Shown here one piece after another: positions 12,669 through 25,430 of a DNA stretch of 64,000 nucleotides. A program made the translations under genes and the position numbers. Numbering within the stretch: position 1 is the stretch's first letter; the number at the start of each line of letters is the position of its first letter. The notes under the pieces are model-generated. The model saw nothing but the letters and a program-made list of their open reading frames with translations. It searched no databases and was not told where the DNA came from. Location of the stretch: the NCBI RefSeq assembly GCF_046630445.1, contig NC_092341.1, positions 292,124,501 to 292,188,500 on the forward strand, written 5' to 3'. The stretch comes from Rutidosis leptorrhynchoides (Eukaryota > Streptophyta > Magnoliopsida > Asterales > Asteraceae).

Positions 12669-13566
12669 TCACTGAATATCCTATTATTTATAAAAGATAA
12701 AAATTATATAAGTTATCAAATTAATAGACTTTTCTGATTTTGTCCACGTTTCGAATAGCCAATAGATGTAGTAGGTAGCCAGGACCCTTTAAATCGGAAG
12801 CCCACAACTCGCTACTAACAAATTCAACTATTACTACGAACCATAAAATTTTGGATGTCTATCAATTTAACCGCTTAAAATAATTTTTTCGTTTTGAAAT
12901 TTTAGAGAAGAAATAGAAAATTTTATGTCCTAAAAACTAGAGCGTCGAGAAATAAGAAAAAAAAGCGCGTCGAAAAACGTCGAAAAATAAAAGGTTGAAA
13001 ATTAAGCGTCGAAAAAAATAATAAAATGCAGCGTCGTAACTTAAAAGTCTAAAAACTAAAATTTAAAACTTATGTCTAAAGGTATTAAAGCTTAAAAGGA
13101 ATTCTATATCCAAAACGGCAATAACTTAAAAAGTACTAAAATCTTAAAACGACGTCGCAAAATTCTAAAGCACCTAAATCTTAGTCTAAAGAAAAAGCAC
13201 TTAAGGGATTTTACCGCAAAGCCTAAAAATCTAGAAATATAAAATAACTACGGCAAAAACTATAACTTAAAGCTAGTTACGAACGATAAAAATACAAATT
13301 ACGAACTATATGTTTAAAATATACAATTTATAAAAAATACAAAAAATGATAAAATTGCTTATTTTTATAAAAATATTATTTTTATATTATTATTTTATAA
13401 AAGTATTAATTTAAACACTTAAAAATATAGAAATATATATTTTTTTTATGTTTTTATATATATTTTTTAAAACTTATATATTTTTACAAAATAGCTTAAA
13501 AACTAAATATTTTTTTTTTAGAATATAGCGTTTCGCTTTCGATCCCCGGCAGCGGCGCCAAAAACT
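12669..13566 (-). other. Leader between primer site and gag
   Basis: An AT-rich stretch with no supported gene. It includes several short repeats of gcgtcgaaaa (12940-13030) and ends at the primer-binding site (13543-13560; minus strand TGGCGCCGCTGCCGGGGA, tRNA-Asp type). Confidence 0.6.
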
Positions 13567-14809
13567 TGATGTGTGCAGCGGCGTATACGAAATAGTTATA
13601 TTTTTACTACTAAATACGATATAATTTACACAAGTTTTTTTTATTATTTATATAGATGGGATATACCTAAACCTTGCTACAATACTTATAGGTAGTGTAC
13701 CTAATCGTAGAATAGTGTAGTTTTTAGTAAGTCCGGTTCGTTCCACAGGGAGCTAGCTGAGTTTAACGCTATATTTTTAACAACTATAATATATTATATA
13801 TAATTATATATAGTAATATTATTATAAAAGGGGGTTTTACCGTTTAATGACCGGTTTGTCGATTTTAAATAAAGCGTAAAGATAAATGACGATAATATAA
13901 ATGACAGAATTTAAATTTCGATAAAGTAAATTGTAGTAATTAAAATGACAGTAAATAAAGGTACGATGAAATATGAAATAAAAGTATTATGCTTATTTAA
14001 ACTTCCGTAATCATGATGTTCGACGTGTTGATTTTAATTTATTACCCGGGTTAATTGTCCTTTGTCCTGATTTATTTGATATCTATCTGGTTTTTGTCCA
14101 TAATAGTCCATCGGTCATAATTATAAAATGCTCGTCAAATTAACCTTATTCCCGAAGTCAAATATTCCAACTAATTAGAGATTCGAACTATAACAAGGTT
14201 TTAATACTTTGTTTAATGATTACACCAGGTTATCGACTTTGTATAATCCAAGGTTTTATTACTTTGTTAACAATTACACCAATTATCCTTGTATGTAATC
14301 CACCCCTGCTTTAATGAGATATGAATATTAATTTACCCACTTGATCAGAATGAATAATCAATTACCCAACCCGAATAATTAATTAAATGATCGTAAAAGA
14401 TGTCGTATAAACGTCACTAAATAGAACATACATAATCATTTTAATAATTATTAGATTAACTAATTTGAAGATAGGTTCGACTTATTCTAATGAGTTATCA
14501 TTCGATTAGACAATACCCCCTATCTATTAATAGTCAATAGTCCAATGTCCACAAGTGTCGGTCTTTTGTCCAAACCTTAATTATGGTACAAAATCTAATA
14601 ACCCAATCTTAATTTTTAGTCTAAAATCACGATTACTTTGGCTCAAATAAGCATAATAATAACTTAGTTACGAGACATTAATTTAAAAAGGAAGAACATA
14701 GCTTACAGTGGTGATTAATCGCGTAGCGTTGCACGGACAGAGTTTTGACTTAAAACCCGTAAAACATTCCTTACAATAACCCAATTATTATTAAACTTAA
14801 AATTAAAAT

Positions 14810-14895
<86 letters not shown>

Positions 14896-15489
14896 GTTAC
14901 ATATGAAGGAAAAGAAAAAGGCGTGTTTACTCGTCGAAAAAGGCTGAATTTATAGGACCTGGCCAGATTCTGATGCTCATGCGATCGCATGGATTTTGTG
15001 CCTTCTGGCCATGCGATCGCATGGCCTCCTGGGACAGCTCACATATTTTTGTTTTCTTATTTGCCGACGTTATTTAATATCATATATAAATAATTTATAT
15101 AATTATTTAAATATTATATTATATTCTTGTGCATAGTTGACTTGTAATTTTAGCTCCGTTGCGTCGCGCGTTGAGAGTTGACTCTGGTCCCGGTTCCGGA
15201 TTTTCGAACGCCTTTTCGTACGCTTAGATATCTTGTACTTTGTGTTCCGCGACTTGTACTCTTGTAATTTTTAGACGTTTCTCATCAATATTTCGAACCA
15301 CTTGGATTGTACTTTGTACTTTTTAGCTTTTTGGTCATTTGCGTCTTCAAATCGTTATTTTCTTCTTTTATCTTCACACTTATTTATTTAAACGAATATT
15401 ACATAAAAATAGAACAATTATAACTAAAAAAATCTTTACATATTGGAAGGATATTGATACTAAATATATGTTCCTTTTTAGCATTATCA
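13567..15489 (-). repeat. 5' LTR of the gag-protease element
   Basis: It begins TGATGTG and ends TTATCA on the plus strand; 1923 bp. It contains a (TA)n tract at 14812-14891. Beyond its right end the sequence is Copia RNase H, so this edge marks the insertion point of the Athila-type composite into an older Copia element. It is noticeably diverged from the LTR at 7255-9273. Confidence 0.85.
14978..15026 (-). promoter_or_regulatory. Paired CATGCGATCGCATG palindromes upstream of a TATA-like box
   Basis: A 14-bp palindrome at 14978-14991 and a perfect 20-bp palindrome at 15007-15026 (ggccatgcgatcgcatggcc). On the minus strand they lie upstream of TATAAATT at 14948-14954. They hold the same position as the pair in the LTR at 7255-9273. 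Confidence 0.5.
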
Positions 15490-17170
15490 ATTACCAACTC
15501 AACGATGGAGTCGGAGTTTGTTGCTTTAGCTGCTGCTGGTAAAGGGGCAGATTGGCTTAGAAACTTGATCCATGAGATACCATTATAGCCTAAACCTATT
15601 GCACTCATGTCTATCCATTATGATATTGTTGCTACATTGGCAAAAGCATATAGCCATATGTACAATGAGAAGTCTAGACACCCAGGTGTCAGACATAATA
15701 TGATTTATGAACTCATCACGAATGGGGTAATTATTATAGTGTTTGTGAGGTCGCAACAGAAATTTGCTGATCACTTGACGAAGGGATTGGCAAGAGACTT
15801 GGTTGACAAGTCTACTGTGGGGATGGTTTAAAGTCCACATAAATTTATGATAATAAGATACCTCCATTCTGATGAAAATCAGAAGCTGAATTCAATGTGG
15901 AAGGCTTATACTTAGAATTTTGGAGTACATAAATTTTGTATCATCCCAAGGTAAGGTATGTACTCAAACCTGCTGAAGGTAAGGTTGAAGTCTAGCTACT
16001 TAATAGTTTATTTGAAAAAATGTGAGAGCAGGTGCATGACTGAAGTAAACTACCTATGATAGTGAAGTTTTGCTGCTTCAAGAAAGCTTTGGACTTTTTA
16101 GCTTTGGATACATTCATGAAAGGATATGGACACATGGCTTGTAAAGTGTCAGGATAGCTTTAGAGTATTTGAAAACTTATGTGTATGTAATTTTTAGGTA
16201 TTCAAATGGATTGAAGGGTTGAATATTTATAACACCTTGATTCTCGAATATTTGGAATGTGTAATGTACTAAGGTGAAAATTCAATCTTCAAGATATTTT
16301 CATTTATGCATGAGTTTTGTTTTAATTGTTTATTTCTCATGCAACAAATTGCACTAAATTCGGGAGGATTGTTGGTAATTTAGTGTAATTGAGGGACTTA
16401 TTTTACACTTGGAATTGGATTTGAAAGTACGGAGTGTACACCCATTAAGTGATAGACTTCCTTGACCCAAAAGCGGTTTGGTAATTGTCTTAATATTAAT
16501 GATATTAAAATTAGTCATGTAACCACTTGTGGTTTAATGTTATTAAGACTAGTCTTGTAACCTCAAAGGCATTAAGATTAATCACGCAACCACTAATAGC
16601 ATTAAGAGTTATTTTTGTAACCATCTTATGGTTTGATGACTATTAACTTAGTCATGTAACCTACTTTGTGGGTTAATGTTATTAAGATAAGTTTAATGTT
16701 ATTAAGGTTGGTCTTATAACCATCTAATGGTTTAGTGACTATTATGAAATAGTCTTGTAACTATAGCATGTGGGTTAATGTCTTTAAAGATATATTCTTG
16801 TAACCATTTCCTATGGTTTAATATGACATTTATATATTGTCGTGTAACTGCTTCAAGTAATTATGAAATATCATTATGAGTGATTAATTGGCCATTAAGT
16901 CTCATAATGTATTTCATCTTTTGGGTGTCTATATAAGAGGATAAACTATTTTCATGAGAAGGACAAAAAAGACACAAAATACTCTCTAACAAAAGGTTCT
17001 TTATTTCTACCAAAATCAAGAACATCATCTCTGTCTTATCCCAAAGTGATATTCGTGTAACCCAGTAAATAAGGGTCGAATAATTACTTTCGGAAAGTGA
17101 TTACACGATTCAGTGATATATCCGGTCATCGATTATTTTACCCTACACGAAAGATTTAAAACCTCCAACA
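15490..17170 (+). mobile_element. 3' part of an old Ty1/copia element
   Basis: The first 340 bases encode the end of a Copia RNase H (STMESEFVALAAAGKGADWLRNLI, then HPGVRHNMIYELI and QQKFADHLTKGLARDL), ending near 15831. After a 540-bp untranslated stretch come a purine tract (cgggaggat) and an LTR at 16370-17170. The 5' part of the element is not in the window: the Athila-type composite interrupts it at 15490. Broken, with at least one or two breaks in the remaining coding part. Confidence 0.85.
16370..17170 (+). repeat. Copia 3' LTR with internal degenerate tandem repeats
   Basis: 801 bp, beginning TGTTGG and ending CCAACA (perfect 6-bp inverted ends) directly after a polypurine tract. Positions about 16490-16860 consist of six to eight degenerate units of roughly 45-60 bp built on TAGTC.TGTAACCA and GGTTTAATG..ATTAAG. 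Confidence 0.8.
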
Positions 17171-17775
17171 GTTTACTTGATGTTACTTGAACGAGTCATG
17201 TTGTGGTCCATGGTTGCAAACGGCATACGTTGCAACGTCCGTTGCGATGTTTTTGTGACTATCCCGTCTCGACTCCTTTTCGGCGTCTAATAAAACGGTC
17301 AAAAGTCGGGTCAAATGCGGGAAAGAGCGGGTCAATGACGGTCAAAAGTCGATAATTCGATTAAAATCGGTCAAAAGTCAGTCAAATCGATCAAAATTGA
17401 TGTAGTTTAGTGTTACTTTTTATTACATTAGCGATAATAGCGATTATAGGTACGAACTGATCAACGAAAGTTTTTCGACTTTAAAATATGTGTGTGTGTG
17501 TGTGTATATATTTATATATATATTTATATTTATATACACATATTGTATTCTACCATTTTAATGGCGTCTCACACTTTTTTTAACCTACTTATTGGTCGGA
17601 AGTCCATTCGAAAACAATCTCTCTATCCATAGAATATTGAGAGGGAGAACTTTCTCTACTCTTGTGGTGTTTTACTCTAGGTGAAGGCTTCTCTTTATTC
17701 TAGGATTGGAGAATGATTGTCTACATCTTACCTCCACATACCCCATTTTTGTGGGATTGATTTTTGTTGTTGTTA

Positions 17776-17777
<2 letters not shown>
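17171..17777. other. Intergenic stretch, no gene seen
   Basis: There is no supported ORF. Positions 17280-17400 contain several scattered copies of a ggtcaaaagtcg-like word. A (TG)n/(TA)n tract lies at 17487-17540. Confidence 0.5.

Positions 17778-17832
<55 letters not shown>
17778..17832. repeat. (TA)n microsatellite
   Basis: An uninterrupted TA tract abutting the left end of the fold-back element. Confidence 0.95.
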
Positions 17833-19499
<1,667 letters not shown>

Positions 19500-20652
19500 T
19501 GTTAACGGATATTAAACATAGAATCTATACTATATATGAAATGGCTTAGCACATGACATCACTTTATTATTTTAACCTTAGCTTAAAAAAATTATGGGAC
19601 ACTTGGCACTACATTACATACCCTTGCTTACATCATCATATAAATAACATTTTTTATTATTTAAAAAAAACTTATTTTAAAAAAAACGTATTTTATAATA
19701 AATATTTAAAACAATTATTTAAACTTCAAATTTAAATACTGAACAAATTTACCACATCATTATTAATCTTGGGAAGGTAAATACATATATCAAAAAAGCA
19801 CGCTTCTTCTCACATACACTTTAATTCAAATAATTTCTTCTCAAAAAATTCCCATAATCAAAACACTGTCCACTACCCATCTTCATCCTTCATCCTTCAT
19901 CAACCAACATCAACCACCATCAACCACCACCGTTGCCGCTGCTCTTACCACTATCGTCGCTGTTGTTGCTGCTACCACCACCGTTGCCGCTGCTCTTTCT
20001 GCATTGTTTTCTTTTTCCGTTTCTACTCTGCTCTTTTTCGCTGAAACTTCACGGCTATACAGGTAAAAAAAATTCAGGTTCAATATATTTATGGCTTTAT
20101 GCTACTATTTTGTATATATAAATCTGTGTAATCGACTATATTTAATTTCTTATTTCTAATTCGAATCATGAAGCAAATCACGAGTGTATGATGATATGGC
20201 TAACAGAAAAGGCCATTGAATGTATAAATATTGGTGTTAAATTGTGTGAAATGGGTGTAAACCACTAGGGATTGAGTTATGTATTTGCATCGCAAGTATT
20301 CATGATTGTAATTCTAATTTCTGTTTTAATCTCTTTAACTAATTATTGAGTTGATTTTTTTTTTTTTTTTAATCATTTGAGGATACGTATAATTGAGACT
20401 GAAGCTGTACAATTTGCTCGATATGGTTTTGCAGGATTGAAGAATAAGACTTTGAAACCTTTTGTTTGGTTAGAGGTATTGATCATAAGCTGTTAATCTC
20501 TACTTTTTATAAGTAATAATATCTTTTTTGATTATGCACATTAACTGTTTGCTATAATGCTTGAATGAACTAATTTTGAAGATTTTTTTCTCTTTTGAAG
20601 TTCATAAATAAAAACTATAAGATGGGCAGTGTTAGTCCAGTATACTTTAAAA

Positions 20653-21280
20653 TGGGTTGGTGGCGTTGAACTCGAGCTTATGGCAATAGCAACTGGTTTG
20701 TGCTTATTCATTATCTAACTCATTATATAATTAGATTTTTATATACTTTTTACAGAATACTAAGTTTTAAATGGTCACTATTTTATCTTCTTTTTTTTTT
20801 TTTTTTTTTTTTTTTTTGCAGGTGGTATAATTGTTTCGAGGTTCCAGGAACTTACACCTGACAAGTTAAGGAAGGTAATTTACAGCTCTTGATTTTTTTG
20901 TTCATCTTTATACCATTATTGATTTATTGATTATTTGAAATCATGATATATCATTAAATTATGTTTGGACAGGCTGGTTTGGTTAGGGAAAAGGCGTTTG
21001 GTACAACAAAAGATCGGATGCTTTATATTGAGCATTGTGCAAACTTAAGGGCTGTTACCATATTTATTCGTGGAGGTAAGTTATCATAATGGAATCTAGC
21101 TTTATGGAAACATAGTTTTTTATACCATATGTACATCTAAAATATGTTATTTTTGTGATGAATTTAGGTAACAAAATGATGATAGACGAGACAAAGCGTA
21201 GTCTTCATGATGCATTGTGTGTTGCTAGGAATCTCATACGTAATAACTCGATTGTGTATGGTGGTGGTGTAGCCGAAAGT
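20653..21280 (+). pseudogene. CCT5: CCT5 (TCP-1 epsilon chaperonin) gene fragment inside the Helitron
   Basis: Four consecutive exon pieces encode part of the apical and intermediate regions of the epsilon subunit of the cytosolic chaperonin TRiC/CCT. They are 20653-20695 (WVGGVELELMAIATG), 20822-20874 (GIIVSRFQELTPDKLRK), 20973-21075 ([20 protein letters not shown], ending FIRG) and 21168 to about 21280 ([20 protein letters not shown], ending VYGGGVAE). The introns between them keep GT-AG ends and phase, so genomic DNA rather than cDNA was captured. The similarity stops after VYGGGVAE, where the normal protein would continue with about 100 more residues. A full CCT5 is about 535 residues; this fragment covers about a fifth. 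Confidence 0.88.
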
Positions 21281-21787
21281 GTTAATCCCTTAACATGTGA
21301 GTTTTTAACATGACTGTTTATAGATAGAAGAACTGATAAAGATGGTTTGCTCAATTTGAATGAACTATAATGTTCAAACTCTTTTCTTTGTTTCTGATTT
21401 TTGAAGTTTGATTATTTGGGTTGATTTGTATCGATGAATTACTTAATTACAAATCATTCTGAATTCAATCAATTTGAACCATTTATCAGTACAAATTCAT
21501 TTATTTGGTACCATACTTTTGTTTTTGACTTTTATGACCCTTTTGTGTGTTTAATATTATGTTGTTGAATATGATGCAGGTATCGATGTCTTCAGAAAAT
21601 TGCATCAAGGTAAATTTTTTGTTTGTTTGTTTTGTTTATAAGAGTTACATGTAGGCTGTTAAGTTGAATTCAGATTTGTTAAGTTTGAGCTTTGCGTTTG
21701 AGTACCAACTTTAGTTTATAATTTGTGTATCGTTTTTATTTGTTGTTTTTTCCTAAATATGATTTGATTTGTTTTGGTGAATTTTAG

Positions 21788-21890
21788 GTACATAGCACCC
21801 GAGTTGGTTCCGGTTCAATATGGCGGGCTTAGCCGTGAAGGAGAGCAAGAATTCACATCGAGTGACTCGGTTACTGAAGAATCATTATAG
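21788..21890 (+). pseudogene. PATL: Patellin-like gene fragment inside the Helitron
   Basis: After an AG acceptor the plus strand reads YIAPELVPVQYGGLSREGEQ, then EFTSSDSVTEESL and a stop. This matches the junction between the SEC14 lipid-binding domain and the GOLD domain of plant patellins, where YIAPE.VPVQYGGLS is highly conserved. Patellins bind phosphoinositides and act at the cell plate and plasma membrane. Only this one exon piece is recognisable; the GOLD domain is absent. It lies downstream of the CCT5 fragment in the same orientation, as in a chimeric capture. Confidence 0.8.
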
Positions 21891-21989
21891 TTTTATAATC
21901 CATCTTTTTATCAGTAAAATTTTGCTTTTTATAGTTTTTTAATTGTTTCTTGCAGTCGCATATTTTTTTGTTGAACTGTGATGTGAGTT

Positions 21990-22410
21990 GCAGCTTTCCT
22001 GTACCCGAAATGCTTGGTTAGCCACTGTACCCGAATCGGGTGTAATAATATTTGAGCAGGTTTTTGCTGAGTCTGCTAACGAATTTGGTGAATTAGTTGC
22101 TAATACAGTTACCAAGGAACTTTTGCATCACACAGACAAACTTTTGGCAGCAAAGTAAGATAGTATGCCTATACTTTTATCTATTTTTATTTATTTATAC
22201 TTGAAACGATATTTTATGTATTCAAATATAGAAGTTATCCTTTGGACTATTATACCAATTTGAGTTCATACTAACATAAATTTAATCGAACAGGACACCT
22301 GCTAAGGATTTTGTTAGATTGAATCAAGATATTTTGTCACCTCTTGCTGGAAAAAAGCAGTTATACACTTATGAAACGATCTACTTTTGGGAACAGATTA
22401 AAACTCCAGC
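21990..22410 (+). pseudogene. Unidentified coding-like exon pieces inside the Helitron
   Basis: Two open stretches are separated by a GT-AG-like intron. The first reads WLATVPESGVIIFEQVFAES and continues to KELLHHTDKLLAAK, ending near 22155. The second, starting after an AG near 22293, reads TPAKDFVRLNQDILSPLAGK and on to YETIYFWEQIKTPA near 22410. They look like captured exons of a third host gene, which I do not recognise. Confidence 0.45.
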
Positions 22411-23983
22411 GTATGTTGCCTTTCGATTTTATAGTTTTAAAGTAATGTTATTTAAGCCTAAAACATCATCTTAAAAATGACCTAATAATTAATATATATT
22501 TAAAAAAAAATAGGATGTCACTGAAATGCTCTGCTCTGTATCTTGAATAAAGGTTTTCTCAACTTGCTAATTATTGATGGTTCTCATTGCTTAATGTCTT
22601 TTTTTGTGCATCTTGAGTAGTTTTACCACCCTTAGTTATATGTATATCATGAATATATTCTTATGTTGCAGTTAAAAGGATATAGAGCAATAGGTTCATC
22701 ATGGCTGTTGAAAGCAACCAGTGTCTCAAATTTCCGACAACAGTTGCATTAATTAATTAAAGGTTTTGATATATCGATTTCATAACTCAATTCTATTATT
22801 TTTCTACCTTGATTTGAATTTTCTGACATATTTTCATTTGTTTTATTCGCTTTTTAAGATTAACAGATTAGACTCGGTGGGTTTCCTATAAATATTTCAG
22901 AAATATGGTAATGGTTATTCTCCTTGGTTTAATTGAATGATAATAAATAATGTTTTAATTATTATAATACAAATTTGTATTTGTATTTGTATTTACTCTG
23001 TGCCCTATTTCAGTAATTGGGTACTATTGATTGTATAGCGTTTGTATTAAGTCAGCTCAAAGAACGGTAGAGTGGGAAAGAAGCTCGAGAAAAGTGGTAA
23101 CAAATTCAGGAAGAATGCTGGCAATGGTTATATGACAACATAAGAGGCTACTTAAGGTATTGTTTATATTATATTTGTATGCTTTGACCCAACATAGGTT
23201 AAGGCGTTAGAGATCCTACACTTTTAATTAGGTTTTGATTAGTGGATTAATGATGCTTATTTGAAGTTTAGGAAAACTTATTTACAACCTTATTGCATAT
23301 AAAAATAGGTTATAATCGTTACATCCATGCATGAACATGAATGTACATCCATGTATGAACATGAATGTAGGTGTATGTTTTGGAAAAACATATTATATAT
23401 TATAATATAATATATTTATTATATTAATCTATTTACTCCTACATTTGGGATTTTGAAGGTGGACGAGAATTGAAGCAATTGAATCTGTTTCGTTACCTGC
23501 ACGTTTAGCTTTAGTAGGTGGTTTCATTTAGATGGCCGACTGACATTTAAAATGGCTATTTGATGATTTTTGGAAGTAATGAAGTATTAACATCCTTTTC
23601 AAGTTGTTTTGTTAATGTTTTGAATATTAAACACTGTGCTTTTGGATTTGTCTTTCTTATTGTCGTTCTACCAAATATTTGTTTAAACAATGTTGTTTTC
23701 TATCTAATATTACTCGATTAATTTCGTTAGTTTATTTGCACGTTTTTTATATAATGTATCATTATAAAAAAAAATTCTTAAAAAACCCGTGAAACCACAT
23801 GTCCCTTCACTAGTATATCATATGTAATATCTAGCGTATCTCATATTAAATATAGGCATATCTAGTATTAAATGTAGCAAGAGACATAATCCCTAAAATC
23901 AAGGGATATAAGCTCAGATCATGTATTATATATTTGGCGTGTTTGATCAATAAGAATCATGGGTGAATTATAACATTCTAACA

Positions 23984-25159
23984 TGGTATCAGAGGGTTTG
24001 ATCCAAAACCTAGTCGGCCGAATGTGTGCCGCTTCTGCTCTACCACCCATCAAATCTTCCAATCAACCACCGAACCTATAATTCACTCTTCTATCTATCT
24101 TTCTTCTGTTTCTTGCAAAACTCACGGTTGAAATATACACCGTTGCAAATCTTCCTATCCACCATCAACACCGAACCTCTTCAGTCTTCTATCTATATAT
24201 TTCTTCTGTTTCCTGCAAAACTTAACGAAAAAAAAATCACGGTTGAAATATACACCGTCACAATCACCACCTCAAATCACTCACCGGAGCAGCAAATCAC
24301 GGTTGAAATATCACGGTTGAAATATACACCGTTTCAGCTCCCGTCTTTATCCTTTTCTTTTGTTTTTCCATTTCTTGCAAAAAACATCCAATTACGGTTG
24401 AAATATACACCGTCATATCACCACCGGAGCAGCAAATCACGGTTGACATATACGCCGTCTCAGCTCCCGTATTCTATCTGTCTTTCTTCTTTTTTTCTTC
24501 ACCCTAATAGAGTGATTTCTTCCAAGTCTCAGTTAGTCACCACCGATCCTAAACCCCCTTTCTCTCTGTGTGTTTTTATTTGTTGGGCTTTGTTTAATTT
24601 GTGACCGAAGAATTGGCTGATTTGTAGAAAAATTCCAGAGACAAATTGGGATGTAATACCTCACACTTTAATCTTTCTTTATCTTTGCTTGCACTTTTAT
24701 TTTCCCTTTAATCTTCTCTCTCCCACTAAACCTCCATCACATACCCATACTATCAATTTTTATTTTGTCCTCACTTATCAATAATCAATATTTGGTCCCT
24801 ACACATCATTTTATATATATTTATTTTATAATCGGCGTGAGGATGAGCCGCCTAGCTAGACTAGGTTCCAAACCTTGAAAAAAAATTAATAATAAGAATT
24901 ATAATCTCTTCCGATAAAGACTGGTTATCATCGACAAAGTTCAATGCCCAAGTCCTGCTCAATCGTTAGGTAAAGCAAGCCACGACGTAAAAAAAAAAAT
25001 AAAAATAAAAAAAAACGATTCGGAAAAGGAAACGCAGTCAAGCAATACGCAACCACATCAACGAATATCAGTCTGCTCGGAAAGAAGAATATTATTTAGT
25101 TTTTAGCATTTTAATCTAGTTTGACCGTTTATTCCTCTCTCGCTCAAACTGCGGGGGGA
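23984..25159 (+). other. Internal region of the TRIM-like element with repeated inverted motif
   Basis: It starts with the primer site and ends with the polypurine tract. An open frame runs from 24026 to 24604 but resembles no gag. It is largely built of repeats of ACGGTTGAAATATACACCGT and partial forms (near 24124, 24239, 24299, 24311, 24396 and 24439). Each copy is itself an imperfect inverted repeat (ACGGT...ACCGT). The rest, 24605-25150, is AT-rich with A-rich tracts near 24990. Confidence 0.7.
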
Positions 25160-25353
25160 TGTTAACGGATATTAAACATAGAATATATCATATGTAATAT
25201 CTAGCGCATCTCATATTAAATATAGGCATATCTAGTATTAAATGTAGCAAGAGACATAATCCCTAAAATCAAGGGATATGAGCTTATATCATATATTATA
25301 TATTTGGCGTGTTTGATCAATAAGAATCCTGAGTGAATTATAACATTCTAACA

Positions 25354-25391
25354 TTTCTAACTAATAATTCGATACAGTGCTCCGAGTCACG

Positions 25392-25430
<39 letters not shown>

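Larger units (their letters stand above)
19524..23813 (+). mobile_element. Non-autonomous Helitron carrying host gene fragments
   Basis: It begins TCTATACTATATATG and ends CACTAG, with a short imperfect hairpin (acccgtgaaaccacatgt) about 10 bases before the end. It is inserted between A and T with no target duplication, all as known for Helitrons. The 3' LTR of the host element (25160-25353) shows the uninterrupted target (catagaa|tatatc), which fixes both ends exactly. The 4290 bp contain no Rep-helicase. They hold pieces of at least two host genes (CCT5-like and patellin-like) with introns, all on the plus strand, plus unidentified coding-like pieces at 21990-22410. It is younger than the LTR element it sits in. 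Confidence 0.92.
19500..25353 (+). mobile_element. Small non-autonomous LTR element (TRIM-like) carrying a Helitron
   Basis: Without the Helitron the element is about 1564 bp: 5' LTR (19500-19523 joined to 23814-23983, 194 bp), primer site TGGTATCAGAG (23984-23994, tRNA-iMet type), internal region 23984-25159, purine tract gcggggggat, and 3' LTR 25160-25353 (194 bp). A perfect 5-bp target duplication TTTCT flanks it (19495-19499 and 25354-25358). No gag or pol is recognised, so it depends on other elements. The LTRs differ at about 7 of 194 positions by eye, or roughly 1.4 My if a rate of 1.3e-8 per site per year applies. Confidence 0.9.

Noticed and set aside
24026-24604. 192-residue ORF taken as a possible gag
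   Set aside because: It lacks gag motifs, begins just after the primer site and is mostly made of the repeated ACGGTTGAAATATACACCGT unit, so the open frame is probably incidental.
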